A DNA stretch of 57,421 bases from Hinthialibacter sp964556895. GTDB taxonomy: Bacteria; Hinthialibacterota; Hinthialibacteria; Hinthialibacterales; Hinthialibacteraceae. The stretch is taken from NCBI GenBank assembly GCA_964556895.1, contig CAZKYC010000020.1, positions 1-57,421 on the forward strand, given 5' to 3'. This document shows positions 1 through 10,196 of the stretch, piece after piece (position 1 is the first letter of the stretch; each line of letters starts with the position of its first letter). The notes under the pieces are model-generated. The model was not told the origin of the DNA. It saw nothing but the letters and a program-made list of their open reading frames with translations, and did not search any database. The translations under genes and the position numbers were made by a program.

Positions 1-54
1 TTGACCAAATTCCAGGTCATCCAGCAAGGGAAGTACTCAAATATCGGAAGAACC
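1..54 (+). repeat. Tail segment of composite dispersed repeat (copy 1, truncated by window edge)
   Basis: These 54 bases recur without a mismatch at 33509-33562 on plus and 57296-57349 on minus. They contain a small inverted repeat, TGACC and GGTCA separated by eight bases. In the other two copies this block is the distal end of a longer unit that begins with a palindrome. Here the window starts exactly at the block, so the palindromic half presumably lies outside. No transposase or other protein is encoded. Confidence 0.9.
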
Positions 55-75
55 ATTATTGTGTTGCAGCGGGCG

Positions 76-147
76 GGGTGGGCGCAACTCTGCTCGTTTC
101 AGTGCTGCTCCGCTTAAAAGCACAGGCGCTCCCACCACTTCGCCACC
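76..147 (+). repeat. Palindromic repeat family B, divergent copy B1
   Basis: Shares the inner landmarks of the family: GCAACTCTGCTCGTTTCAGT at 83-102, then a short variable centre, then CACAGGCGCTCCCA at 121-134. The outer arms are degraded compared with other copies (GGTGGGC-like start, CGCCACC end), so pairing is weaker. It sits just after the tail block at 1-54, the reverse of the order in the 33.4-kb copy. Confidence 0.7.
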
Positions 148-395
148 TTTTTTATAGCAGTTGTCAAAATACCGTGCGGATTGAAGGCGCATAACTGAAT
201 CTATCGCTGTCCGCCGCGGCGAATTCGGGCGCGCGTATCACACAGAATTTTGACAAACGCTCTAATTACAAAAATTTCACGAAGTTTGAATTGATGACTG
301 CTGTAGTCTTGTTTTCATCTGTGAAATGTTATGCTATTGTTAGATGATTATAATTTTTGTGTCAAACAGCGTAGATGGCTGTATGGGGAAATCTT
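148..395. other. Leader region before the CotH/lamin-tail gene
   Basis: No gene is visible. A TATAAT hexamer lies at 349-354, about 40 bases before the chosen start of the next gene, but the matching -35 (ATGTTA, 326-331) is poor. A TTGACA at 250-255 has no good -10 partner. The promoter call is weak. Confidence 0.3.
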
Positions 396-3300
396 ATGTT
401 TCGACGTTCTTCATTGATTGTAATCATCATCGTTTCAATGTTTTGCGCCCAGTCGTCTTTCTCAGATATCATTATAAACGAAATTCATTTTGACCCTGAT
501 GACAAGACTGAGTGGGTCGAATTTATCGAGCTCTATAACTCCGGCGACTCTGATGTAGACCTGACCGGCTGGTCGGTTGAAAATGCGGTTGACTATCAAT
601 TTAACGAAGGGGCTTCAATTTCTGCAGGCGGGTATCTTCTTGTTGGACAAGACAGCGCCGATTTATGGGCGAAGTATCGAATTTCACGCTCCCGAATTCA
701 TGCCCCATTTGAAGGCCGCTTGAACAACGAAGGCGAACGCGTCGAACTACGTTCATCCACGGGTGAATTGGTCGACTCGGTTGACTATCAACTCGGGTTT
801 CCCTGGCCGACGGTTGGCGAACCAGAATCAGAGTTTCGGCGTGGGACGAGCCACTCCATTCAATTGTTGAATCCTTCATTAGACAATGACCTCGCAGGCA
901 GTTGGCGGTCTGAGGCGGCGACGCCACTAGAGCAGAACACGGTTTTTACCGATCATGTTCCCCCACAGATTCGCCAAGTCAAACACACCCCCAAACAGCC
1001 AGCGTCTGGCGAACAGGTTGTTATCTCAGTCAAGGTCAGCGACCCTGACGGCGTCGCAAGCGTGGTGTTGTTATACCAACAAGTGAACCCCGGCCAATAT
1101 ATCGCGCTGGCTGACGCTGAATATGATACCAATTGGATTTCAATTCAAATGGTCGACGACGGCTCGGGCGGCGACGCCATTGCGGGCGATTTTGTTTTTA
1201 CCGTTCAAATGCCTGCGTCGCTTCAACAGCACCGCAGTTTTGTTCGGTACCGCATCGAATTTGAAGATAGTTTAGGGAATTCAGTCATAGTTCCATACCA
1301 AGACGACCCCCAGCCGAACTTTGCCTACTTTGTCTATGACGGCGTGCCTGATTGGACAGGCGCTGTTCGCCCCGGGCAATCCCCTGAATTGACATACAGC
1401 GGCGAAATGTTGAGTTCGGTTCCTGTCTATCACTTGATCAGCAGCCGCCAAGAAATCGAAAAATGCACCTGGAGAGATCAATACAAAGGCAACGACTACC
1501 CCTACATGGGGACGCTGGTTTATGACGGCATTGTCTATGACCACATCCCAATGAGAGCGCGCGGTGGGGTTTGGCGCTACTCAATGGGAAAAAACATGTG
1601 GAAGTTTAACATGAACCGCGGGCGCCCGTTTCAAGCGCGCGACAACTACGGGCGCGAGTACAACACCCGTTGGGACAAAGTAAACCTCGGCGCCAACATT
1701 CAACAAGGCAACTACCTTCACCGCGGCGAACAGGGCATGTTTGAGTCGGTCGGATTTAAACTATTCGACATGGCGGGCATCGAAGCGTCGAATACCAATT
1801 TTGTCCATTTGCGCATTATTGATGATGAACACGAAGAGGGAACATTGAACCCGCCATTCACTCCGATTAACGATAGTGGGACGCAATACGACGGCGATTT
1901 TTGGGGGCTGTATCTCGCCACCGAACAAGTTGACGGGCGCTTCTTGGATGAACACGGCTTGCCCGATGGAAACCTCTACAAGATGGAGGGCGGTTCGGGC
2001 GAGATTCGCAACCAATCGCCCTACGGCGTGTCAGACGCGTCTGATATGGTAACGTTTTTAAATGACCATCGGCGTTTTCCGAATGAAGAGTTTTGGAGAG
2101 AAACCACTGACTTGAAGCGCTATTACAATTACCGCTCAATGGTCGAGGGCATTCACCAATATGACATCGCCAACGGCAAAAATTATTACTACTACTTAAA
2201 TCCAGAAACCGACCAGTGGTTTCAGATTCCATGGGACCTCGACCTGACCTGGGCGAACAATATGTTTGGCCAAGGCGACGACCCCTTCAAACAATCAGGC
2301 ATACTCAATCACGACGACATCAACACTGAATACCAAAACCGCATGCGCGAGCTGCGTGACTTGTTATACAACCCCGATCAGGCGGGCCAATTAATTGACG
2401 AATTCGCCTCATTCATTTATCACCCGACAAAAGAGTCGTTCGTCGACGCTGACCGGGCGATGTGGGACTACCACTGGGTGATGGGGCGCGACGCGGCCAA
2501 CCGCGGCTTGAACAATCCACAAAAATCCGGGCAAGGCCGCTTCTATAACATCGCCGACGCCAAAGACTTCCCCGGCATGGTGAAACGCATGAAAGACTAC
2601 GTCGTTTCGCGGGGGAGATGGATAGACAACGTTGTCCTTTCTGGCGACCGGGGCGTTCCCGACACGCCAGCCATCAGGCCAGTCAATGACCATTTTCGCT
2701 TAGACTCGCTCACCTTCGAAACCAGCGAGTTTAGCGACGATGAGACTGGCTCCACGTTCTCGGCGATGAAATGGCGCGTGGCTGAGGTCGAGCCGTTCGC
2801 CGTTCCCTGGTCGGTTGATGATGACGGCTCTGGTTTGGGCGACGGGTCTGTCATCTTGATCGACGCACAGCAATCCTGGCGCTATTTCAAAGGAACGCGC
2901 GAGCCGTCGCAACCAACCCGTTTGTGGCGGCGACTTGAGTTTAATGACATTCGCTTCTTGACAGGCCAAGCGCCGATTGGTTATGGCGAAGCGTTTATCA
3001 AGACCAACCTGAGCGATATGCGGTACAACTATACGACCTTTTATTTAAGAAAGACGTTTCGAATCGAAGACCTGAATGCGATTGGCTCGCTGGCGGCGGC
3101 GGCGGTGTTTGACGACGGCTTCAATATGTGGATTAACGGCGTGCATGTCGCGCAGGAACATGTCTCTGAAGAAGAACTGCCCTTTGACGCCTTGGCGGAC
3201 CACCGTGAGAATACGGAATATGTCGACATCGAATTAAAAGAAGGCAAAGACTATTTAGTCGAAGGCGAGAACATCATAGCCGTCCAGGTGATCAACCAGT

Positions 3301-5135
3301 TCATCGACCGAAGTTCTGACTGTTTCTTTGATATGACGCTTGTCGGCGTATTGAAAGAACAGCCCTCAACCGAACCGGAACCAAACCCAAACTCAGGCAC
3401 GCAACCCGAGCCGAAGACTGTCTTGCATGGCCTCACCGAACCGCTGAAATATGAGATTGACGCAGTGTGGGAGTCAGAAGAGCGAAGCGATTTCCAATCA
3501 CAGATTACATTGCCCGCCGATCAATTGGTCGCAGGACGCACCTATCGCGTGCGCGTCAAAATGAAAGACAACGACGGCGCCTGGAGCCACTGGTCTAACC
3601 CCATCCAGTTTGTCGCGGAAGAGACCGGTTCAAATGGCTTGGCGAAAGAGAACCTGCAAATCTCCGAGATGATGTATAACCCGCCCGGCGGCAGCCAGTT
3701 TGAGTTTATTGAACTCTACAATTCACAGGGGTCTGTCTCGCTCTCAGTAGACGGATTTACGTTTACTGACGGCGTTTCGTATACGTTCCCCACTGGCTAT
3801 GAATTGGAACCTAATTCGTATGTATTAATTACACCTTCAGCCAATGAGGCGGAGCGTGCGGCGTTCAGGCAATATTACGGCTTGGATGGTTCTGTCAAAA
3901 TTCTTGGCCCCTACACGGGAAAACTGTCCAACGGCGGAGAACGGTTAACGCTTCAACCGTCGCTGGCGGGCGAAGAGATCATCAACGTTGAGTATTCTGA
4001 TGGGCGCGGTTGGCCGGTCTCGACTGACGGCGCGGGACACTCTCTTGTTCTGTCTCCATTTCTACTGAATTCTTATAGCAATGACCTTCTTGATTATGGC
4101 GGGAACTGGCAGCCCAGCGCCTTGATCGGCGGCTCGCCGGGAGAAAGCGATTCTCATCATATTGACATGCATGTAGTCATCAATGAAATCGCCGCCATAA
4201 CTGAAGACGGCAGCGACTGGATCGAGATATACAACCCGACAACAAATACATTCAATTTGTCTAGTGTGTATCTGAGTGATGATGACGCAGTGTTAACCAA
4301 GTGGGCGCTTCCGTCGGTGGATGTCGCCCCCGGCGAAACCGTTGTGTTTGACGCACAGTCGGGCTTTAACCAAAACGGTGAAGGCTTCGGCGTCAATCGA
4401 AACGGCGAGTCGCTGTATCTTTCTTATCTGCCAGATCAGCCGGGCGTTGACCGTGTGTTAGACAGCGTTTCGTTTAAAGCCCAAGAACGGGGTCAAACCT
4501 GGGGGCGCGTGAATGATGGCGATTATTGGGCGGCGATGGCGCCGTCGCCTGGCGCGAAAAACCTTGAAGTGAGTCTGTCTGTTTTCATTGATGAGTTCAT
4601 GTTTCATCCACTGGGTGTGAACGGCTATGAATACATCGAACTCTATAACCAAACCGACGGCGATGTCTCTCTCTTTAATGAAAACGGGCCCTGGCGCATC
4701 GACGGCGGCGTAGATTTTATACTGCCAGCCAATACGGTCTTGCCTGCCAGCGGACGGTTGTTGATTGTTCCATTTATCCCAGAGAACGAAGCCGAAGTAA
4801 ACGCCTTTAAAACGCAATACCAACTTGCTGGCGCAAATCTGAACATTGCCGGCCCATATACAGGCAGCCTGTCTAACCGTGGCGAACGTATTGCGCTGGA
4901 AAAACTGGTTGATGTCGATCCATTCGACGGCTCGCTGGCGTGGGCGATTATTGACGAAGTGGTCTATTATGACCGCATGCCCTGGCCAGACGGCGCCGAC
5001 GGCACGGGCGGGTCGTTGCAGCGCGTGTCAACTCTACACTCAGGGAACGATCCTCTCAATTGGAAACCCGGCTCGCCGAACCCCGGAAGCGAAAGCACCA
5101 TTGAAACCAGCGTCTTCGAATGGATGATGTATTAG
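396..5135 (+). CDS. Secreted CotH-kinase-like protein with four lamin-tail domains
   Basis: Protein of about 1579 residues. The start at 396 is preferred over the upstream ATG at 375 because GGGGA lies six bases before it and it puts a positively charged signal peptide (MFRRSS plus hydrophobic stretch) at the N terminus. Domains in order: lamin-tail domain (about 20-145, INEIHFDP and EFIELYN motifs), an Ig-like segment (about 190-300), a CotH-like kinase domain (about 340-740, with PWDLDLTW near 612), a mixed beta region (about 760-1060), then three more lamin-tail domains (about 1085-1200, 1258-1380, 1396-1515). CotH proteins are atypical kinases known from spore coats; in large secreted multidomain proteins of environmental bacteria the substrate is unknown. 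Lamin-tail domains are probably binding modules. It appears monocistronic. Confidence 0.88.
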   Translation: MFRRSSLIVIIIVSMFCAQSSFSDIIINEIHFDPDDKTEWVEFIELYNSGDSDVDLTGWSVENAVDYQFNEGASISAGGYLLVGQDSADLWAKYRISRSRIHAPFEGRLNNEGERVELRSSTGELVDSVDYQLGFPWPTVGEPESEFRRGTSHSIQLLNPSLDNDLAGSWRSEAATPLEQNTVFTDHVPPQIRQVKHTPKQPASGEQVVISVKVSDPDGVASVVLLYQQVNPGQYIALADAEYDTNWISIQMVDDGSGGDAIAGDFVFTVQMPASLQQHRSFVRYRIEFEDSLGNSVIVPYQDDPQPNFAYFVYDGVPDWTGAVRPGQSPELTYSGEMLSSVPVYHLISSRQEIEKCTWRDQYKGNDYPYMGTLVYDGIVYDHIPMRARGGVWRYSMGKNMWKFNMNRGRPFQARDNYGREYNTRWDKVNLGANIQQGNYLHRGEQGMFESVGFKLFDMAGIEASNTNFVHLRIIDDEHEEGTLNPPFTPINDSGTQYDGDFWGLYLATEQVDGRFLDEHGLPDGNLYKMEGGSGEIRNQSPYGVSDASDMVTFLNDHRRFPNEEFWRETTDLKRYYNYRSMVEGIHQYDIANGKNYYYYLNPETDQWFQIPWDLDLTWANNMFGQGDDPFKQSGILNHDDINTEYQNRMRELRDLLYNPDQAGQLIDEFASFIYHPTKESFVDADRAMWDYHWVMGRDAANRGLNNPQKSGQGRFYNIADAKDFPGMVKRMKDYVVSRGRWIDNVVLSGDRGVPDTPAIRPVNDHFRLDSLTFETSEFSDDETGSTFSAMKWRVAEVEPFAVPWSVDDDGSGLGDGSVILIDAQQSWRYFKGTREPSQPTRLWRRLEFNDIRFLTGQAPIGYGEAFIKTNLSDMRYNYTTFYLRKTFRIEDLNAIGSLAAAAVFDDGFNMWINGVHVAQEHVSEEELPFDALADHRENTEYVDIELKEGKDYLVEGENIIAVQVINQFIDRSSDCFFDMTLVGVLKEQPSTEPEPNPNSGTQPEPKTVLHGLTEPLKYEIDAVWESEERSDFQSQITLPADQLVAGRTYRVRVKMKDNDGAWSHWSNPIQFVAEETGSNGLAKENLQISEMMYNPPGGSQFEFIELYNSQGSVSLSVDGFTFTDGVSYTFPTGYELEPNSYVLITPSANEAERAAFRQYYGLDGSVKILGPYTGKLSNGGERLTLQPSLAGEEIINVEYSDGRGWPVSTDGAGHSLVLSPFLLNSYSNDLLDYGGNWQPSALIGGSPGESDSHHIDMHVVINEIAAITEDGSDWIEIYNPTTNTFNLSSVYLSDDDAVLTKWALPSVDVAPGETVVFDAQSGFNQNGEGFGVNRNGESLYLSYLPDQPGVDRVLDSVSFKAQERGQTWGRVNDGDYWAAMAPSPGAKNLEVSLSVFIDEFMFHPLGVNGYEYIELYNQTDGDVSLFNENGPWRIDGGVDFILPANTVLPASGRLLIVPFIPENEAEVNAFKTQYQLAGANLNIAGPYTGSLSNRGERIALEKLVDVDPFDGSLAWAIIDEVVYYDRMPWPDGADGTGGSLQRVSTLHSGNDPLNWKPGSPNPGSESTIETSVFEWMMY

Positions 5136-5234
5136 CAGCAAGATCTTTACACTCAGATTTCGCTATCTCTCGCATGAAGAAGTATGGTAGACTAGGTTTA
5201 TGTAGCGACCATACCGATTTCTATGAGAGCCGCC

Positions 5235-6950
5235 ATGAAACCAGGTTTCGTTTTTTTTCTCGTGAGTGTATTTTTTCTCCCTGTAGGGTTTGGCGCTGAC
5301 TTAATTGTTTTCAACGGAAAAATCGTTTCGGTTGACTCAGCGTTTCGCATCGACTCAGCCATGGCGGTTGAAGATGGCCGAATTGTTGCGCTAGGCGGCG
5401 ATGACGACGTGTTGCGGCTTCAATCAAACGACACCAAGCGAATTGATCTGAAAGGCAAGACCGTCTTGCCGGGGCTGATTGATTCTCACGGGCACCCCGC
5501 CGCCGCCAGCGTGTTTGAGTTTGACCATACCGTTCCGGAGATGGATTCCATCGCCGATGTGCTTGCGTATATTCGTTCCCGCGCCAAGAGGGTCAACCCA
5601 GGGGAATGGATCTGGGTCAGCCAAATTTTTCTCACGCGGTTAGAAGAAGAACGCTATCCAACCAAGGCCGAACTCGACAGCGCCGCGCCCAACCACCCCG
5701 TTGTGTTTCGCACGGGCCCTGACGCTTCCATCAACACAATGGCGCTCAAGTTGTGCGGCATTGACGCCGACTGGAAGGTCGACGACGGCGGGCCGGGATA
5801 CGCGGAGAAGGATAGAACGACTGGCGAGCCGACTGGCATATTGCGCGGCTGTACGCGCTATCTTCCCAGCGCGAAAAAGAAGCAGCCTACAAACGAAGAA
5901 CACCAAAACGCGCTTGAGGCGCTGTTCGCAGATTATAACCGCGTGGGCGTCGTCGGCGTGACTGAGCGGGACGCGAATGAAGACGAAATTGAGTTGTATT
6001 CACACATGCGCGAACAGGGTGCGTTAACTGTTCGCATGTATTTGTCGCGCCATGTCAACGCTTCGGCTTCGATAGATGAAATTGAACAAGTCGTCAAATC
6101 TGTTCGGTCGTCTATGTATTACGACGGCGATGATTTGTTGAGGCTGTGCGCCATCAAGACCTTTTCTGACGGCGGCATGTTGACCGGCAGCGCCTTCATG
6201 AGAACCCCCTGGGGCGTCAGTGAAATGTATAATATCTCTGACCCCGCCTATCGCGGCACGCAGTACATCTCTCCAGAGATACTTGAACCGATCATCAGCG
6301 TCTGTATGAAACACGACGTTCAGTTTACCTCTCACTGCGTTGGCGACGGCGCGGTGCACGCATTTCTGGACGCGTGCAAGGCATTGAACGGGACGTACAA
6401 CGTTCGCGAAAAGCGCCCAGTGATTTGCCATTCAAATTTCATGAGCGAAGAAGCGGTGCGTCTTTGCGCCGAGCTGGGCGTGGCGGTCGACATCCAACCC
6501 GCCTGGCTGAACTTGGATGCGCGAACATTGACCAACCATTTTGGTTATGAACGGCTACGCTGGTTTCAGCCATTGAAGGCGCTATTTGATGCGGGCGCCG
6601 TCGCGGGCGGCGGCTCAGACCACATGTTGAAACTGGGCTCGGCGCGATCAATCAATTTTTACGATCCCTGGCTGGGCATGTACACCGCTATCACCCGCGA
6701 AGCGAAATGGCTTGATCAGCCGTTGCATGAACAACACGGGCTTTCGCGGGTTGAGGCGTTGCGGTTCTACACGATTAATAATGCCTACATTCTACAGTGT
6801 GAAGACCAACGCGGCTCGCTCGAAGTGGGCAAACTCGCCGACTTTATCGTGATTGACCGCGATTATTTGTTGTGCCCGTTGAATGAGATCAAAGACATTA
6901 CAGTCCACCAAACCTATCTCGGCGGTGAATTGGTGTATTCAGCGTCTTAA
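5235..6950 (+). CDS. Secreted YtcJ-type amidohydrolase
   Basis: About 571 residues with an N-terminal signal peptide ending near GFGA. Amidohydrolase-superfamily features: DSHGHP metal-binding motif near 90, FSDGGM in the middle, THCVGDGAVH near 370, and GGGSDHM near 460 supplying the conserved Asp. Closest to the YtcJ/N-substituted formamide deformylase group, which hydrolyses amide or similar C-N bonds; the real substrate cannot be read from sequence. An alternative in-frame ATG at 5223 adds four residues; 5235 is preferred because a GAGAG lies five bases upstream. It heads a same-strand run through 11976, and its stop is 22 bases before the next gene. Confidence 0.82.
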   Translation: MKPGFVFFLVSVFFLPVGFGADLIVFNGKIVSVDSAFRIDSAMAVEDGRIVALGGDDDVLRLQSNDTKRIDLKGKTVLPGLIDSHGHPAAASVFEFDHTVPEMDSIADVLAYIRSRAKRVNPGEWIWVSQIFLTRLEEERYPTKAELDSAAPNHPVVFRTGPDASINTMALKLCGIDADWKVDDGGPGYAEKDRTTGEPTGILRGCTRYLPSAKKKQPTNEEHQNALEALFADYNRVGVVGVTERDANEDEIELYSHMREQGALTVRMYLSRHVNASASIDEIEQVVKSVRSSMYYDGDDLLRLCAIKTFSDGGMLTGSAFMRTPWGVSEMYNISDPAYRGTQYISPEILEPIISVCMKHDVQFTSHCVGDGAVHAFLDACKALNGTYNVREKRPVICHSNFMSEEAVRLCAELGVAVDIQPAWLNLDARTLTNHFGYERLRWFQPLKALFDAGAVAGGGSDHMLKLGSARSINFYDPWLGMYTAITREAKWLDQPLHEQHGLSRVEALRFYTINNAYILQCEDQRGSLEVGKLADFIVIDRDYLLCPLNEIKDITVHQTYLGGELVYSAS

Positions 6951-6972
6951 ACCGGATGTGTTGGAGTATACA

Positions 6973-8259
6973 ATGAAACAATCGCGCAGGCAGTTTATCA
7001 AAAAGTCAACCAAAATCGCATCCACCGCGGCGGCGGCGAATGTGTTGTTCTCTTCCAATAGCGAATCCGCCAATGATCGTGTGCGTGTCGGAATCATGGG
7101 GGTGCGCAGCCGCGGCGCCCAACTGGCGAAAGAGTTTTCGAAATGCAAGAACGGCCAGGTGACCGTGATCTGTGATGTTGATTCGCGAGTGGTCCCGCCA
7201 GTACAAGATTCGGTTGAACAAATGACCGGCAAACGCCCCCGCGCCGAAGCCGATTTTCGCAAGATGCTTGAAGGCGATGAGATCGACGCGCTGGTCGTCG
7301 CCGCGCCCGACCACTGGCACGCCATCGCGACCATCTACGCCTGCCAGAGCGGGAAAGATGTCTATTGCGAGAAACCCGCGTCCCACAACCTGACCGAAGG
7401 GCGCCTGATGGTCAAAGCGGCGCGAAAGTATAACCGCGTCGTTCAACTGGGTACTCAGCGGCGCAGCGCCATAGCGCTCCAAAACGCCATGAAGTCGCTG
7501 GATGAGGGCATCATCGGCGACGCACACATGGCGCGCGCCTGGATCGTCAGCCGCCGCCCCAATATCGGACGCGCCAAAGACCAGCCCACGCCTGACGGCG
7601 TCAATTATGACCTCTGGCTAGGCCCGGCGCCTAAACGGGAATTTAATCCCAACCGCTTTCATTATGAGTGGCATTGGTTCTGGGAATACGGCACGGGAGA
7701 ATGCGGCAACAACGGCATCCACGCGCTTGACCTGGCCCGCTGGGGGCTTGGCGTCGGGTTTCCAACCCGCGCTTGCGCGGGTGGCGCCAAACACTTCTTT
7801 GACGACGCCCAACAGACCCCCGACACCCATCTCGCGACGCTTGAGTTTGACGGCGCCACCATCACCTGGGAGCACCGCACCTGGAACCCGTATGGATTTG
7901 ACGGCAATTCGTTCGGCGTGATCTTTTATGGCGTCGACGGCGTCTTGATCACCGACGGCAGCGGATGGAAGGCGCATGACTTCGACGGTTCGGTGATTGA
8001 ACAACAAGACGCCCAGGGTGGGAACCATTATCAGAATTTCATCGACTGCGTCATCAGCCGCGAGAGGCCGAATGCAGACATTGAGATTGGCCATACATCA
8101 ACATCGCTGTGCCACATCTCAAACATCGCCTACCGGACGCGTTTGAACCTTGAGTTTGACTCTCAATCACAACGGTTGATTGGCCTGGGCGCCGAACAAG
8201 CCAACCAATATGTATGGCGAACCTATCGCGAACCATTTGTATTGACCGAAGACGTCTAA
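6973..8259 (+). CDS. Tat-exported Gfo/Idh/MocA family oxidoreductase
   Basis: 428 residues. The start at 6973 is chosen for a GGAG seven bases upstream and because the protein then opens with a twin-arginine signal (RRQFIKKS followed by an Ala-rich stretch). Rossmann fold begins at VRVGIMGVRSRGAQ (about 38); the CEKPASH motif near 135 keeps the conserved catalytic Lys. The C-terminal half matches the alpha/beta dimerisation domain. The family oxidises or reduces sugars and derivatives with NAD(P); Tat export suggests folding with cofactor in the cytoplasm first. It probably works with the neighbouring amidohydrolase and downstream enzymes. Confidence 0.87.
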   Translation: MKQSRRQFIKKSTKIASTAAAANVLFSSNSESANDRVRVGIMGVRSRGAQLAKEFSKCKNGQVTVICDVDSRVVPPVQDSVEQMTGKRPRAEADFRKMLEGDEIDALVVAAPDHWHAIATIYACQSGKDVYCEKPASHNLTEGRLMVKAARKYNRVVQLGTQRRSAIALQNAMKSLDEGIIGDAHMARAWIVSRRPNIGRAKDQPTPDGVNYDLWLGPAPKREFNPNRFHYEWHWFWEYGTGECGNNGIHALDLARWGLGVGFPTRACAGGAKHFFDDAQQTPDTHLATLEFDGATITWEHRTWNPYGFDGNSFGVIFYGVDGVLITDGSGWKAHDFDGSVIEQQDAQGGNHYQNFIDCVISRERPNADIEIGHTSTSLCHISNIAYRTRLNLEFDSQSQRLIGLGAEQANQYVWRTYREPFVLTEDV

Positions 8260-8271
8260 TTGGGAAATAGT

Positions 8272-9132
8272 ATGGCGCCGTTGAAAGCAACCAACATCCA
8301 ACTGAGAACAATGGTTGAGGAAGACCTGCTTCAATGCCAGCAGCTCAAGCAAACCATTGGGTGGAACCAACGGCTCAGCGATTGGCGGCGCTTTCTCTCA
8401 CTAAACCCATCAGGCTGTTTCGTCGCGGTGAGCGCTGAGCGTATTGTCGGGACGGTGTGTACGGTCGCTTACCAACAATGCGGTTGGGTGGCGATGGTGA
8501 TCGTTGACCCAAACTACCGCCGCCTGGGCGTCGGGCGCGAACTGTTGCAGCGCGGCATCAACCATCTCAGCGAGCGCGGCCTGACAGTTAAACTCGACGC
8601 TACGCCGCAGGGCAAACTGCTCTACGACACACTCGGCTTCAAAGACGAATACACGGGCGCCAGGTTTGCGTGTGACTCATTAAACCTTGACGGCCCTTCA
8701 GGCGACGCCTGCCAACGAATAACAGCAATAAACGAGATCGAAGACTTAGACCGCCGCATTTTCGGCGACGACCGCAGCCATGTGCTTCAATCGTATTTGG
8801 ATGTGCATCCAGACTACGCAATTTGTATAAAAGACGGCGGCCAATTGGTTGGCTATCTGTTCGCCAGAGAAGGGCAGAACGCGTTCCATATTGGACCCTG
8901 GGTGGGGGTGAATAAAGAGGCTGCCAGCCGCCTGCTGCTACAGTGTCTTACAGAACGAAAACCAAAAAGCGTGTTTATAGACATCGTCGCGCCAAACCCA
9001 CATTCAAAAGAGATGTTGCTCCATTTAGGGTTTCGTGAGCAACGTCCGTTCATTCGTATGTACCATGGGACGAACCAGAATCCTGGACAGCCGCATCATG
9101 TTTATGGTATGAGCGGCCCTGAGTTGGGATGA
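8272..9132 (+). CDS. Tandem-domain GNAT acetyltransferase
   Basis: 286 residues; start 8272 has GGGA six bases upstream (a TTG at 8260 is the alternative, directly after the previous stop). The N-terminal half (about 5-145) is a GNAT domain with the acetyl-CoA loop RRLGVG near 85. The C-terminal half (about 150-280) resembles the second acetyltransferase-like domain found in YitH-type proteins. Such proteins acetylate small molecules or amino groups. Only 12 bases separate it from the oxidoreductase, so it is cotranscribed. Substrate unknown. Confidence 0.75.
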   Translation: MAPLKATNIQLRTMVEEDLLQCQQLKQTIGWNQRLSDWRRFLSLNPSGCFVAVSAERIVGTVCTVAYQQCGWVAMVIVDPNYRRLGVGRELLQRGINHLSERGLTVKLDATPQGKLLYDTLGFKDEYTGARFACDSLNLDGPSGDACQRITAINEIEDLDRRIFGDDRSHVLQSYLDVHPDYAICIKDGGQLVGYLFAREGQNAFHIGPWVGVNKEAASRLLLQCLTERKPKSVFIDIVAPNPHSKEMLLHLGFREQRPFIRMYHGTNQNPGQPHHVYGMSGPELG

Positions 9133-9158
9133 TTACTAATGAGATCGAGTAATTGTGA

Positions 9159-10196
9159 ATGAGTCGCTTGCCTGTATCGATTAAGGATGAAGCGCATTTA
9201 GACGATTTTCTCTCAACGCCAAGAGAAGAACTGGTTGACTATTTCTCTCAGCTTGAAGGCGATGTTTTGGTGTTGGGCGCAGGCGGAAAAATGGGGCCGA
9301 CCCTGGCTAAAATGGCCCGCAACGCGCTGAACCAGGCCAACCCTTCATTGAAAGTGATTGCGGCGTCGCGATTCAGCAACAGCGACGCCCACCGCGATCT
9401 TCTTGATCATGGCGTCGAGACCATACAATGCGACCTGATGAACCGCACCGCGCTTGAGCGCCTGCCGTCGTGTCAGAATGTGATCTACATGCCGGGAAAA
9501 AAATTCGGCTCCGATGGCGCCGAGTGGGAAACCTGGGCCATGAATGCCTACCTGGCTGGCATGGCCGCCGAACGGTTTGATCAATCGCGCATCGTCGCCT
9601 TCTCAACCGGCAACGTGTATCCATTTGTTGCGGTTGAACGCGGCGGCTGCGCTGAAGACCACCCGCCCGGGCCGGTCGGCGAATACGCCCAATCGTGTCT
9701 GGCCCGTGAACGGATGTTTGAGTATTTCTCCCGCAAGAACCAAACCCCTGTGACGCTGTTGCGGCTAAATTACGCGGTCGAAATGCGCTACGGCGTATTG
9801 ATGGATATCGCCCAAAAAGTGGCGAAGAACATCCCCATCGATCTGACTATGGGGTCAGTGAATGTGATTTGGCAGGGCGACGCCAACCACTATGCGCTGA
9901 TGGCGCTTCAACACTGCCAGGCGCCCGCCGCGCCGTTAAACCTGACCGGATTAGAGACCTTGTCAGTGCGCAAACTCGCCCAACAGTTTGGAGCGCGCTT
10001 CGACAAGGCGCCTACATTCGAAGGCGAAGAGGCCGCTACCGCGCTGTTGAACGACGCTTCGAAGTGCATGCAACACTACGGCGCGCCGTCAGTTCCCGTC
10101 GAAACGGTGATGGGTTGGACCACCGATTGGGTGAAGCGCGACATGCCGACTTGGAACAAACCCACTGGCTACCAAACCCGGTCAGGAAAATTCTGA
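9159..10196 (+). CDS. NAD-dependent epimerase/dehydratase family protein
   Basis: 345 residues. The dinucleotide-binding glycine motif VLGAGGKMGPTLA lies near 30, followed by alternating beta/alpha structure; a GNVYPF stretch near 150 and the YAQSCLARE stretch near 180 fit the extended short-chain dehydrogenase Tyr-x3-Lys region, though the Lys position is occupied by Ala/Arg-type residues, so catalytic competence is uncertain. Its last base overlaps the start codon of the next gene (TGATG), implying translational coupling. Substrate is probably a sugar or sugar-acid derivative handled by the same operon. Confidence 0.75.
   Translation: MSRLPVSIKDEAHLDDFLSTPREELVDYFSQLEGDVLVLGAGGKMGPTLAKMARNALNQANPSLKVIAASRFSNSDAHRDLLDHGVETIQCDLMNRTALERLPSCQNVIYMPGKKFGSDGAEWETWAMNAYLAGMAAERFDQSRIVAFSTGNVYPFVAVERGGCAEDHPPGPVGEYAQSCLARERMFEYFSRKNQTPVTLLRLNYAVEMRYGVLMDIAQKVAKNIPIDLTMGSVNVIWQGDANHYALMALQHCQAPAAPLNLTGLETLSVRKLAQQFGARFDKAPTFEGEEAATALLNDASKCMQHYGAPSVPVETVMGWTTDWVKRDMPTWNKPTGYQTRSGKF

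Noticed and set aside
9869..10195. Long N-terminal extension of the DapA-family protein
   Set aside because: It is the third frame of the epimerase gene; the family start and ribosome site place the real ATG at 10196.
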